Source of the DNA: JAIVGV01 sp031425275
Lineage (GTDB): Bacteria > Acidobacteriota > Blastocatellia > Pyrinomonadales > Pyrinomonadaceae
Direction of reading: 5' to 3'
Length of the DNA stretch: 37,646 nt
Assembly: GCA_031425275.1 (NCBI GenBank)
Contig: JANPJA010000160.1
Location: forward strand, 1-37,646
Shown here: one piece after another, positions 1 through 6,807 of the stretch
How positions within the stretch are numbered: position 1 is the stretch's first letter
Layout: each line of letters begins with the position of its first letter
Made by a program: the position numbers and the translations under genes
Notes under the pieces: generated by a model
Databases searched by the model: none
Seen by the model: the letters and a program-made list of their open reading frames with translations, nothing else
Told to the model about the DNA's origin: nothing

Positions 1-120
1 AAAGCCGTGACCCGTGACGGGAAACCGGTGACAATAAAAAAGCCTAAACCGGTGACCCGGGACGGGTGACAGGTCAGATGTTCTCCCCTGTCCCCCGTCA
101 CGGTTCACCGTTTACGGCCT
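1..120. repeat. Inverted heptad-repeat cassette, GTGAC family
   Basis: Units of about 7 bp related to CCGTGAC/CGGTGAC occur on the left (about 5-32 and 48-72). Their reverse complements occur on the right (about 87-120), ending directly against the stop codon of the HU gene at 121-123. The arms are imperfect. The window edge may cut the cassette. Confidence 0.75.
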
Positions 121-447
121 TCAGAACTCCGTGTCGTGCGCGGAGTCGGGGGTCTCTGTGTCGTGGACTTCGGCCTCGAAGCCGTGGGCCTGTAGTTCCT
201 TGCCGGGCTTGAAGCGGATGGTCTTCCCCGTGGGGATGGCGACTTCTTCGCCGGTGCGCGGGTTGCGGCCCACGCCGCGCTTGCGCGGTTTGACGATGAA
301 GACGCCGAAGCCGCGCAGCTCGATGCGCTCGCCGCGCGACAGCGCCTCCTTCATCGAGTGGAAGAGCGCATCGACGGCCTGCTCCGCCTTCATTTTGGGC
401 ACGCCCGTGCGGTCGGCGATGCGGTTGACGATGTCGAGTTTGATCAC
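121..447 (-). CDS. HU-family DNA-binding protein
   Basis: Small histone-like nucleoid protein that binds and bends DNA, probably as a dimer. The 108-residue product shows the HU/IHF fold from its first residue (IKLDIVNRIADRTG), the conserved GFGVF turn and the DNA-binding arm with RNPRTGEEV and the TGKTIRFKPGKEL end. The start is the GTG at 447-445, where family homology begins, with GAAAGAG just upstream. An upstream ATG at 519 would add 24 unrelated residues. After the usual HU end there is an 18-residue acidic tail (EAEVHDTETPDSAHDTEF), which is not typical of HU and could modulate DNA binding. It is transcribed away from lepB, and a near-consensus promoter lies at 527-556. The HU versus IHF-like paralogue assignment is open. 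Confidence 0.93.
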   Translation of the reverse strand: MIKLDIVNRIADRTGVPKMKAEQAVDALFHSMKEALSRGERIELRGFGVFIVKPRKRGVGRNPRTGEEVAIPTGKTIRFKPGKELQAHGFEAEVHDTETPDSAHDTEF

Positions 448-526
448 GCTAGCTCTTTCGCCTCCGTGGTTTGGGGTTAAATGATAGCTGCGACTTGGAA
501 TAGAAGGCCCGCGCCCCACTCTGCGG

Positions 527-556
527 ATGATAGAGACGCGCCCGCCGCGCTGTCAA
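527..556 (-). promoter_or_regulatory. Sigma70-type promoter for the HU gene
   Basis: On the minus strand a perfect TTGACA (-35, 556-551) is followed after 18 bp by TATCAT (-10, 532-527). This predicts a leader of about 70 nt before the GTG at 447. Confidence 0.65.
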
Positions 557-590
557 GGATGCGGCCCGGCGGGCCTCGCGGCGGTGCGCG

Positions 591-619
591 TTGACAAAGC
601 CGGCCCCGCGCGGCAAACT
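591..619 (+). promoter_or_regulatory. Possible upstream promoter of lepB
   Basis: A perfect TTGACA at 591-596 is followed after 17 bp by the weak -10 CAAACT (614-619). It is divergent from the HU promoter, with the two -35 elements about 35 bp apart. A second, start-proximal -10 (TATAAC, 666-671) is also present, so which is used is open. Confidence 0.35.
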
Positions 620-665
620 CGAAAACGACCGCCGGCGGGCGCACTTTTGAGGCCGCGCCGCGTTT

Positions 666-677
666 TATAACACCGAA
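666..677 (+). promoter_or_regulatory. Start-proximal -10 element of lepB (possible leaderless mRNA)
   Basis: TATAAC at 666-671 ends five bases before the ATG at 677. If used, transcription would begin at or within the start codon. No Shine-Dalgarno sequence is seen before this ATG, which fits a leaderless transcript. No good -35 element is visible. Confidence 0.4.
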
Positions 678-1372
678 TGCTCTGGCGCAAGAAGAAAGCC
701 GGCCCGCGCTTCGGCGGCGTGGCCGCCGACGACGACCGCGACATCGAAGTGCAGCGACTCGACGACGAGTCGCGCCGCCATTTCTGGGGCGAGGCCCGCC
801 TGCTCCTGCGCGACCTCGTCTTCGCCCTGCTCATCGCCGCGCTCTTCGTCGTCTTCGTCGTCCAGCCCGTCAAGGTCGAAGGCACTTCGATGCTGCCGCG
901 CCTCCACGACGGCGAGCGCATCTTCGTCAACAAGCTCGTCTATTACCACTGGCCGCCGCTCGAACGCGGCGACATCGTCGTCTTCTGGTTCCCCGACGAC
1001 CCCGACAAGAGCTACATCAAGCGCGTCATCGGTTTGCCGGGCGAGCTGGTGGAGATTCGCGACGGCCGCATCTACGTCAACGGGCTGGAGCTGCGCGAGA
1101 CTTATCTCGACCCGCAGCGCAACGTCGCGCGGCAGAATTTGCCGCCGACCGTCGTCAAGCAGCACTACTACTTCGTGATGGGCGACAACCGCGACTACTC
1201 GGACGACTCGCGCCGCTGGGGCCTCGTGCCCGAAAAATACATCTACGGCAAGGCGCTCCTGCGCTACTGGCCGCTCTCCGGGGCCGAGCGCATCTCGCGC
1301 GAGATCGACTACGGCATCCCGAACGCGCGCCCGCGGCCGACGCCCGACGGGGCGGAAGGGGAGGAGCCGTGA
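677..1372 (+). CDS. lepB: Signal peptidase I
   Basis: Membrane-bound serine/lysine endopeptidase that removes signal peptides from secreted proteins. The 231-residue product has a basic cytoplasmic N-terminus, one membrane helix (about 46-63) and a periplasmic catalytic domain. The family boxes are present: catalytic Ser71 in GTSMLP, general-base Lys115 in YIKRVIGLPG, and the GDNRDYSDDSRRWG box at about 169-182. The length suits a single-helix LepB. Several products in this window carry signal peptides that it could process. The stop codon is followed at once by an inverted heptad cassette. Family assignment is secure. Confidence 0.97.
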   Translation: MLWRKKKAGPRFGGVAADDDRDIEVQRLDDESRRHFWGEARLLLRDLVFALLIAALFVVFVVQPVKVEGTSMLPRLHDGERIFVNKLVYYHWPPLERGDIVVFWFPDDPDKSYIKRVIGLPGELVEIRDGRIYVNGLELRETYLDPQRNVARQNLPPTVVKQHYYFVMGDNRDYSDDSRRWGLVPEKYIYGKALLRYWPLSGAERISREIDYGIPNARPRPTPDGAEGEEP

Positions 1373-1500
1373 AAACTGTCAGTCGTCAGTGGTCAGTTGC
1401 CAGTTGTTCGTGGTTAACGAACGGCGCGCTGACGGCAGACATTCAAGCTTCTGAACCACATAACAACTGACAACTGACCACTGACGACTGACAGTTTTTA
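1372..1500. repeat. Inverted heptad-repeat cassette, CAGTNGT family
   Basis: The left arm (1373-1415) begins on the last base of the lepB stop codon, and the right arm (about 1462-1500) ends one base before the next ATG. Heptads of the type CAGTCGT, CAGTGGT, CAGTTGC appear on the left and their reverse complements in mirrored order on the right. More than 30 bp of the arms pair almost perfectly around a unique loop of about 45-60 bp. Confidence 0.9.
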
Positions 1501-1501
1501 A

Positions 1502-2803
1502 ATGCTCGACTGGCTCAAGCCGCTGCTGCTGATGTTCTACGCGCCCGCGCGCGGGGCGGGACTCGCGCGCGACCGCGCGCCGCTCGGGGCCGCGGCACTC
1601 CTCGCGCTTGCCGCGCAGTCCGCCTACGATCTGTTCGCGCAGTGGCCTTACCTCGCCGCGACTTTCGCCTCGCCGGCCGCGCCCTTCGCGGCCTTCGGCG
1701 TCCTGCGCGACGCGGCGGGCCAACTGCTGCTCGTCGCGCTCGCCCTCGTCCCGCTGCTCATCCTGTTCGCCAACTTGTTGGAGCGACGCGCGAGCTTCGG
1801 ACTCGTCCTGCGGCAGGAGTTCGCGCCGCTCGCCTCGGCCGTCTTCTACGGGTGGGCGGCGGCGCACGTCGTGGCGTTGCCGCTGCTGTGGCTCTGGCGG
1901 CGGGGGGGCGGCCTGAACAGTTTCCTCGGACAGGCCCAGACGCTCTCGGAATCCTACGCCGCGCAACCCGACGCCTCGCCCGAAGTCGTGTCGATGTTGC
2001 TCGACCCGCTGTTTTTGTCGAAGTGGTTCGCGCTGTGCGTCGCCCTCCCGCTCGCCGCCCTCTGGCTGCTCGTGGCCGCGCGCACGGCCCTGCGCGTCTC
2101 GTGGCCGCGCGCGCTCTCGATCCTCGTCGGCGCGGGCGTCGCGATGCTGCTGATCTCGCCGCTGCTGCTCGTCGTGTCGATGCTGCTCGCCTCGCCGTTC
2201 CTGCTCGTGATGGCCTTCCTCATCCTGCGCGGCTACTTCACCGACGTGATGCGCACGCAGCGGGCGCGCGCCTCGTTCCGCCAGAACCTCGAAGCCGCCA
2301 CGCTCAACCCGGCCGACGCCTCCGCGCACTACAACCTCGGCCTCATCCATTTCGACCGCAAGGAACTGGCGGAGGCCCGCGAGCGGTTCCGCCGCGCCAC
2401 GGAGATCGACGCCGACGAAGTTGACTCGCACTACCAGCTCGGCCGCATCAGCCGCGCCGAGGGGAAGCACGCCGAGGCCATCGAGCACTTCGGCCGCGCC
2501 GTCGCGCTGGCCCCCGAACACGCGCAGAACGAAATCTGGCGCGAGATCGGCTCGACCTACCTCGCCGCCGGCCAGCACTCGGACGCGCACGACGCGCTGG
2601 AGCGGTTCATCGATCACCGCCCCAACGATCCGGAAGCCCTCTACCTCGACGGCCGCGCCCTCGCCGGCATGGGCCGCGCGCGCGAGGCCTCCGGCCGGAT
2701 GCAGGCCTGCATCGAGGCCGTCCGCACCGCCCCCGCCTACAAGTACCGCATCGACAAACGCTGGCTCAACGAGGCCCAGCAGTTCCTGAAATCGCAGGCC
2801 TAA
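1502..2803 (+). CDS. Membrane protein with Yip1-like N-terminus and C-terminal TPR repeats
   Basis: A 433-residue protein in two parts. Residues 1 to about 250 hold several hydrophobic segments (about 25-45, 58-90, 105-125, 175-195 and 205-245) in an arrangement resembling Yip1-type membrane domains. Residues about 262-430 hold four tetratricopeptide repeats, the clearest being ASAHYNLGLIHFDRKELAEA and DSHYQLGRISRAEGKHAEA. The TPR part follows the last helix and probably serves as a protein-docking platform at the inner membrane. Function is unknown, and the Yip1 resemblance is from pattern only. The ATG lies directly after a heptad-repeat arm with no Shine-Dalgarno sequence. carA starts 8 bp downstream of the stop, so the two are probably cotranscribed. 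Confidence 0.8.
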   Translation: MLDWLKPLLLMFYAPARGAGLARDRAPLGAAALLALAAQSAYDLFAQWPYLAATFASPAAPFAAFGVLRDAAGQLLLVALALVPLLILFANLLERRASFGLVLRQEFAPLASAVFYGWAAAHVVALPLLWLWRRGGGLNSFLGQAQTLSESYAAQPDASPEVVSMLLDPLFLSKWFALCVALPLAALWLLVAARTALRVSWPRALSILVGAGVAMLLISPLLLVVSMLLASPFLLVMAFLILRGYFTDVMRTQRARASFRQNLEAATLNPADASAHYNLGLIHFDRKELAEARERFRRATEIDADEVDSHYQLGRISRAEGKHAEAIEHFGRAVALAPEHAQNEIWREIGSTYLAAGQHSDAHDALERFIDHRPNDPEALYLDGRALAGMGRAREASGRMQACIEAVRTAPAYKYRIDKRWLNEAQQFLKSQA

Positions 2804-2810
2804 AGGACAC

Positions 2811-3923
2811 ATGACGAACGAGACAAAACCCGCACTGCTCGCGCTCGAAGACGGCCGTGTGTTCCGCGGACGCTCGTGGGGCGCGGCGGGCGAGGCGTGC
2901 GGCGAGATGGTTTTTAACACGTCGATGTCGGGCTATCAGGAGGTGCTGACCGACCCGTCCTACGCCGGGCAGATCGTGTGCATGACCTACCCGCTCATCG
3001 GCAACTACGGCGTCAACGCGGCGGACGCCGAATCGCACCGCCCGTGGGTCGAGGGGTTCGTGGTGCGCGAGGCCAGCCGCACGATGTCGAACTGGCGCGC
3101 CGAAGAATCTCTGGACGCCTACCTCAAGCGTTGGAAAATTCCCGCCGTCGATCACGTTGACACGCGCGCCCTCGTCCGGCACATCCGCGACCGCGGCGCG
3201 ATGCGCGCGTGTCTGTCCGCCACGGACGCGGACGAAAAAAGCGTGATCGAGAAGGCGAAGAACTCCACGCCGATGGAGAACCGGGAGCTGGCGAGCGTCG
3301 TCACCACGCGCGAGCCTTACGAACACGCGGCCGAAGGGCCGGAGCGTTTCCACGTCGTCTGCTACGACTTCGGCGTGAAGCGAAACTCGTTGCGCGAGTT
3401 CGCGCGGCTCGGCTGCCGCCTGACGGTCGTGCCGGCGGGGACGAGCGCGGCGGAAGTCTTGTCGATGCGGCCGGACGGGATTTTTCTGTCGAACGGGCCG
3501 GGCGACCCGGCGGCGATGGCGGAAGTGGTCGAGCAGATTCGGCGCGTGGCGGAATCGGGCGTGCCGACCTTCGGCATCTGCTTCGGCCATCAACTGTTGG
3601 GCCGCGCCTTCGGCGGGACGACCTACAAGCTGCGCTTCGGCCATCGCGGCGGCAACCAGCCGGTGCGCGACGAGCAGACGCGCTCAATCGAGATCACCGC
3701 GCACAACCACGGCTTCGCGGTCGAGGCGGCGAGCCTGCCGGCGGAAGTCGAGGTGACGCACGTCAACTTAAACGACGACTGCGTCGAGGGACTGCGGCAC
3801 AAGCGGCTGCCGGTCTTCTCCGTGCAGTACCACCCGGAGGCCGCGCCGGGGCCGCACGACGCCGCGCACCACTTCCGACGCTTCGTCGAACTGATGGAAT
3901 CGTCGTCGGCGGTCGCGAAGTAA
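2811..3923 (+). CDS. carA: Carbamoyl-phosphate synthase small subunit (glutaminase)
   Basis: Supplies ammonia from glutamine to the large subunit CarB for carbamoyl phosphate, the precursor of pyrimidines and arginine. The 370-residue product has the CarA N-terminal domain (LALEDGRVFRG, FNTSMSGYQEVLTDPSY) and a class I glutamine amidotransferase domain with FLSNGPGDP, nucleophile Cys257 in GICFGHQLLG, and His341 and Glu343 in QYHPE. The nucleophile elbow reads CFGHQ where CLGHQ is commoner, and RGGNQPV replaces the usual RGANQPV. Both are conservative changes. AAAGGA precedes the ATG. carB is not adjacent, so the two subunits are encoded apart in this genome. Activity is expected to be normal. 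Confidence 0.97.
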   Translation: MTNETKPALLALEDGRVFRGRSWGAAGEACGEMVFNTSMSGYQEVLTDPSYAGQIVCMTYPLIGNYGVNAADAESHRPWVEGFVVREASRTMSNWRAEESLDAYLKRWKIPAVDHVDTRALVRHIRDRGAMRACLSATDADEKSVIEKAKNSTPMENRELASVVTTREPYEHAAEGPERFHVVCYDFGVKRNSLREFARLGCRLTVVPAGTSAAEVLSMRPDGIFLSNGPGDPAAMAEVVEQIRRVAESGVPTFGICFGHQLLGRAFGGTTYKLRFGHRGGNQPVRDEQTRSIEITAHNHGFAVEAASLPAEVEVTHVNLNDDCVEGLRHKRLPVFSVQYHPEAAPGPHDAAHHFRRFVELMESSSAVAK

Positions 3924-3960
3924 AAACAAGAAACGGTTTCTAAGGGTCGGAGGGTGCAAA

Positions 3961-4326
3961 ATGTTTCAAGGGTTGCGCACGGTCATCTATCGCGTGAATG
4001 ATCTCGCGCGGGCGAAGGAGTGGTACGCCGCGCTCGTCGGCTTCGGGCCGTACTTCGACGAGCCGTTCTACGTCGGCTTCAACGTCGGCGGCTACGAACT
4101 CGGTCTCGACCCGGACGCCGCGGGCGCGATCTCCGGCGACAGCGTCGTCACCTACTGGGGCGTCGCCGACGCGCACGCCGCCCTCGCCCGCCTCGTCGAA
4201 CTCGGGGCGAAGGAGCGCGAGCCGGTCAGCGAAGTGGGAGGCGGCATCCTCGTCGCCTCGGTCGAAGACCCGTTCGGCAACGTCGTCGGGATCATCGAAA
4301 ACCCGCACTTTAAGCTCAGCTCTTAG
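3961..4326 (+). CDS. VOC-superfamily (glyoxalase/bleomycin-resistance fold) protein
   Basis: A 121-residue single-domain protein of the vicinal oxygen chelate fold. It begins with the typical strand-helix start (LRTVIYRVNDLARAKEWYAALVGFGP) and ends with the conserved DPFGNVVGIIENPHF strand, whose Glu is a common metal ligand. Members act as glyoxalases, dioxygenases or drug-binding proteins, and the substrate cannot be inferred. GGAGG sits 7 bp before the ATG. The last codons and the TAG stop lie in a GCTGTTA heptad arm, so the terminal Ser-Ser may be encoded by repeat DNA. A second VOC gene follows, probably a functional relative rather than a recent duplicate because the sequences differ strongly. 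Confidence 0.88.
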   Translation: MFQGLRTVIYRVNDLARAKEWYAALVGFGPYFDEPFYVGFNVGGYELGLDPDAAGAISGDSVVTYWGVADAHAALARLVELGAKEREPVSEVGGGILVASVEDPFGNVVGIIENPHFKLSS

Positions 4327-4351
4327 CTGTTAGCTGTTAGCTGTTAGCCGG
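4313..4351. repeat. Heptad-repeat arm, GCTGTTA family (left arm)
   Basis: Tandem AGCTGTT units (first unit variant AGCTCTT) start inside the last codons of the upstream VOC gene and include its stop codon. The complementary arm lies at 4872-4910, beyond the next gene, so this pair encloses a whole gene rather than a short loop. Confidence 0.85.
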
Positions 4352-4424
4352 TTGTGAGGCGGCTGTGCCGGCTTGGCTGTCGGAAGTAGGGAACATCAGT
4401 GGCGGCGTTACGGGCGGGCGGGCC

Positions 4425-4787
4425 ATGTTTATGAAAGCATCTTTTCACTCAGTCACGCCGTTGATTCCCACCGGCGGCAGCTTGGCGACGGCCCTCGCCT
4501 TTTACACCGTGCAGATGGGCTTCTCCGTCGTGTGGGAGGGTGACGGGATGGCGGGCGTCAAGCGCGACGGCATCGAGTTTAATCTCGTGGAGAACGACGA
4601 CCGGGCGTGGGCCGACAATTCGAGTTTCAGCATCGGCGTCTCCGACCTCGAAGGGCTGTACGAGGAGTACCGCCACATCGCGGCGCAGGTCGGCGCGCTC
4701 GAAATGAAATTGTGGGAGCGGCGGGAGTTCCACCTCATCGCCCCCTCCGGGGTCTGCTTCCAGTTCTACCAGCACGAGGCCGCCTGA
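4425..4787 (+). CDS. VOC-superfamily protein enclosed by heptad-repeat arms
   Basis: About 120 residues with a second VOC-type fold: an N-terminal strand-helix (FHSVTPLIPTGGSLATALAFYTVQMGF), a middle with KRDGIEFNLVEN and a last strand with APSGVCFQFYQ. It resembles the bleomycin-resistance subgroup more than metal glyoxalases, because classical ligands are not obvious. Start choice is uncertain. The frame opens at a GTG at 4365, but homology begins near the ATG codons at 4425 and 4431, and no clear Shine-Dalgarno sequence precedes either. The gene and its terminator lie between two GCTGTTA-type arms. The substrate is unknown. Confidence 0.78.
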   Translation: MFMKASFHSVTPLIPTGGSLATALAFYTVQMGFSVVWEGDGMAGVKRDGIEFNLVENDDRAWADNSSFSIGVSDLEGLYEEYRHIAAQVGALEMKLWERREFHLIAPSGVCFQFYQHEAA

Positions 4788-4800
4788 CGACGTGCGCGCC

Positions 4801-4853
4801 GGAAAGTAGAAGGCGGGGAGCAGAATTAAACTGCTCCCCGCCTTTTACTTTCC
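4801..4853. terminator. Bidirectional intrinsic terminator between convergent genes
   Basis: A 23-bp stem (4801-4823 with 4831-4853, one mismatch) encloses the 7-base loop AATTAAA. The GGCGGGGAGCAG core is flanked by A-rich and T-rich ends on the respective strands, so it can end transcripts from both the VOC gene and the AI-2E permease gene. Confidence 0.85.
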
Positions 4854-4871
4854 ACTCACGACTTCCTGCTT

Positions 4872-4910
4872 GGCTAACCGCTAACAGCTAACGGCTAACG
4901 GCTGGCAGCT
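4872..4910. repeat. Heptad-repeat arm, GCTGTTA family (right arm)
   Basis: Units GCTAACA/GCTAACG/GCTAACC in tandem form the reverse complement of the arm at 4313-4351. The arm ends 6 bp before the stop of the permease gene. Confidence 0.85.
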
Positions 4911-4916
4911 TCCTCA

Positions 4917-6188
4917 CTACTTCGGCGGCGATGACTTAGGCTGCGGCGGCGGCTCGGGTTCCGGCGGCGGCGCGGTTTCCGGGGGCGGCGCTTCGTCCGC
5001 GGGCGGCGCGGTGATGGCCTCCTCGGCCGGTTGGAGGAGCGTGGCGACGATGCCTTCGTCTTGCCCGCGGTGCTCCATCCAGTGGCGGTAGGTGACGGAG
5101 ACGATGGCGATGATCGGGATGGCGAGGAAAATTCCGGCGATGCCGGCCAACTCCGCGCCGCACAAAATCGAGGTGATGACCGCGAGCGGGTGGAGGTGGA
5201 TGCCGGAGCCGATGATGCGCGGGTAGATGACGTAGTCGTGGACGATGCGCAGGACGAGGAGGAAGACGGCGCAGGCGACGGCCGTGCCCGACGAGTCGAA
5301 GCCGGCGACCATGATGGCGATCACCGCGACGGCGAGCGGCCCGGCCAGCGGGATGAACTCGAAGATGCCCGCGACGATGCCGAGGACGAGCGCGTAGGGC
5401 ACGCCGAGGACGTAGAAGCCGACGGTGCAGATGACGCCGATCAGCAGGCACGCGATCAGTTGCGCGCGGATGTAGGCGGCGAGCGTCGAGTTCACGTCCT
5501 GAAAGAACTCGTCGCCGCGCCAGCGCAAGCGGCCTCGCGGGAGCATCTTCAGGGCCGAGCGGCGGAAGTCGTCCGCGTCCTTGAGGAGGAAGAAGGCGAG
5601 GACGGGGATCAGGACGAGCCACGGGGCGTGGGCCAGCGCGAAGGCGGCCGTCTCGACGGCCGCGGCCTGAATGTACTCGCCCAGCGCCGTGACGGTCTGC
5701 CCGATGGTCTCCTTGACGGAGTCGCGCGCGGGCGCGGGCAGCCGCTCGAAGACGCGGTTCAAACTCTGGACGCGCTCGTTGATGCCTCTGTAGTAGCCGG
5801 GGGCCTGCTGTGCCAGTTGCGTGAACTGGTCGCCGATCTGCGGGAGCAGCAGGAAGATGGTCAGGCCGAGCGTGCCGAAGATGAGGACATAGACGAGGCC
5901 GATGGCCGCGACGCGCGGCATCTGCCGCTCGCGCCCGCGCATGGAGAAGGGGCGGCGGAAGAACTCGATCAGCGGGGCGATGAGGTAGGCGAAGAAGATC
6001 GAGAGGATGAGCAGGACGAGCACGCCCTGCAACATGTAGAGCGACCAGACGACGACCGCCACCGCCATGATGATGAAGATCAGGCGGAGGATGGCGCGCG
6101 TCTGCGGCCACTGGGCCGCCGCCGCCGCCGTCGCCGCCGTCTCGACGACTTCCTGCGTCTCCTGCTTGCTGATGTGGTGTTCGGCCAT
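4917..6188 (-). CDS. AI-2E family permease (PerM/TqsA-like)
   Basis: A 423-residue polytopic inner-membrane protein. Helices occur near 32-75 (IFIIMAVAVVVWSLYMLQGVL and LSIFFAYLIAPLIEF), 93-115, 182-200, 240-270 and 275-365. It has family features such as an early membrane pair followed by a large helical region with PAPARDSVKETIGQ, the IPVLAFFLLKDADDFRR segment, and the late EFIPLAGPLAVAVIA and YPRIIGSGIHLHPLAVI motifs. Members export autoinducer-2 or other small solutes, and some act as antiporters; substrate is not inferable. The C-terminus is a Pro/Glu-rich tail of about 40 residues, probably cytoplasmic and disordered. The start abuts a CAGTTGT-type arm and lacks a Shine-Dalgarno sequence. 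Confidence 0.92.
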   Translation of the reverse strand: MAEHHISKQETQEVVETAATAAAAAQWPQTRAILRLIFIIMAVAVVVWSLYMLQGVLVLLILSIFFAYLIAPLIEFFRRPFSMRGRERQMPRVAAIGLVYVLIFGTLGLTIFLLLPQIGDQFTQLAQQAPGYYRGINERVQSLNRVFERLPAPARDSVKETIGQTVTALGEYIQAAAVETAAFALAHAPWLVLIPVLAFFLLKDADDFRRSALKMLPRGRLRWRGDEFFQDVNSTLAAYIRAQLIACLLIGVICTVGFYVLGVPYALVLGIVAGIFEFIPLAGPLAVAVIAIMVAGFDSSGTAVACAVFLLVLRIVHDYVIYPRIIGSGIHLHPLAVITSILCGAELAGIAGIFLAIPIIAIVSVTYRHWMEHRGQDEGIVATLLQPAEEAITAPPADEAPPPETAPPPEPEPPPQPKSSPPK

Positions 6189-6193
6189 CTGGA

Positions 6194-6319
6194 AAAACGT
6201 CCGTAGTCAGTTGTCCGTGGTCAGTCGTTCGTGGCCGGTTAAGTTGCCGCGCTTTTTTGATGCGACTCGCCCGTGCATCTCAGACGACGGACAACTGACT
6301 ACGGACAACTGACAGCTTT
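6194..6319. repeat. Inverted heptad-repeat cassette, CAGTTGT/CCGTAGT family
   Basis: The left arm (6198-6236) and right arm (6283-6316) carry heptads such as CCGTAGT, CAGTTGT, CCGTGGT and their complements around a loop of about 45 bp. The cassette fills the space between the permease start (6188) and the stop of the PilZ-like gene (6320). Confidence 0.87.
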
Positions 6320-6709
6320 CTAATCGTCATCGCTCTCGAAGCTGGCGTGGTCGCGCTCCCACGTCGAGGCCGGCTCCCAGACGAGGCCGACCCACTCGTC
6401 CGACGCATTCATCAGTTGCAGCGCGGCGAGCGGCTGGACGGGGTTGCGCTCGACGCGCAGCACTTCGGCCACCGCGCTCAGGCGCATGTCGTGCGGCTCA
6501 TCCTCTTCGAGCACGGCGAGCTGCACGCGGCTCCCGACGAGGGGCAGCCGCTCCAAGTGGACGAGCGCGCCCGCCGGCCCGACGTTCTCGGTCGCCCCCA
6601 CCGACACGACGTGCGCGCCCGACTCCTCGTCGTCCCACTCGGCCCGCACCGGAAAGTAGGCCACGTAACGCGGCCCCGAACGCTTCTCTGCGCCGATGTT
6701 CTCAGACAT
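6320..6709 (-). CDS. PilZ-like domain protein
   Basis: A 129-residue cytoplasmic protein with features of a PilZ (cyclic di-GMP receptor) domain. These are an N-terminal basic motif of the RxxxR type (KRSGPRY, residues 9-15), a short beta strand (VRAEW), a later ENVGPAGALVHL segment in the place of the (D/N)xSxxG motif, and an alternating beta pattern to residue 110. The second motif is degenerate, so nucleotide binding is not assured. The acidic C-terminus (SFESDDD) is extra. It lies between the permease and acs on the same strand, separated from each by repeat cassettes. The start follows an arm with no Shine-Dalgarno sequence. PilZ is a pattern-based inference. Confidence 0.6.
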   Translation of the reverse strand: MSENIGAEKRSGPRYVAYFPVRAEWDDEESGAHVVSVGATENVGPAGALVHLERLPLVGSRVQLAVLEEDEPHDMRLSAVAEVLRVERNPVQPLAALQLMNASDEWVGLVWEPASTWERDHASFESDDD

Positions 6710-6720
6710 AACTTAACAAC

Positions 6721-6800
6721 CGTGACAGGTGACAGGTGACAGGTGACAGGCAAGAACCGAAGATGGCTTTGCTTGTCACCTGTCACCTGTCACCTGTCAC
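6721..6800. repeat. Inverted heptad-repeat cassette, GTGACAG family
   Basis: The left arm (6721-6750) is about four tandem GTGACAG units, and the right arm (6773-6800) is their reverse complement CTGTCAC. The arms pair almost perfectly around a loop of about 22 bp. The cassette lies between the PilZ-like start and the acs stop, both on the minus strand. Confidence 0.93.
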
Positions 6801-6807
6801 GCTCCTT

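Noticed and set aside
1379..2920. A 513-codon minus-strand frame
   Set aside because: It is antisense to the membrane TPR gene, rich in Arg, Glu and Gln as GC-rich antisense frames are, and spans a repeat cassette.
5031..6206. A 391-codon plus-strand frame rich in Asp, Glu and Arg
   Set aside because: Antisense to the AI-2E permease, with shadow-type composition and no motif.
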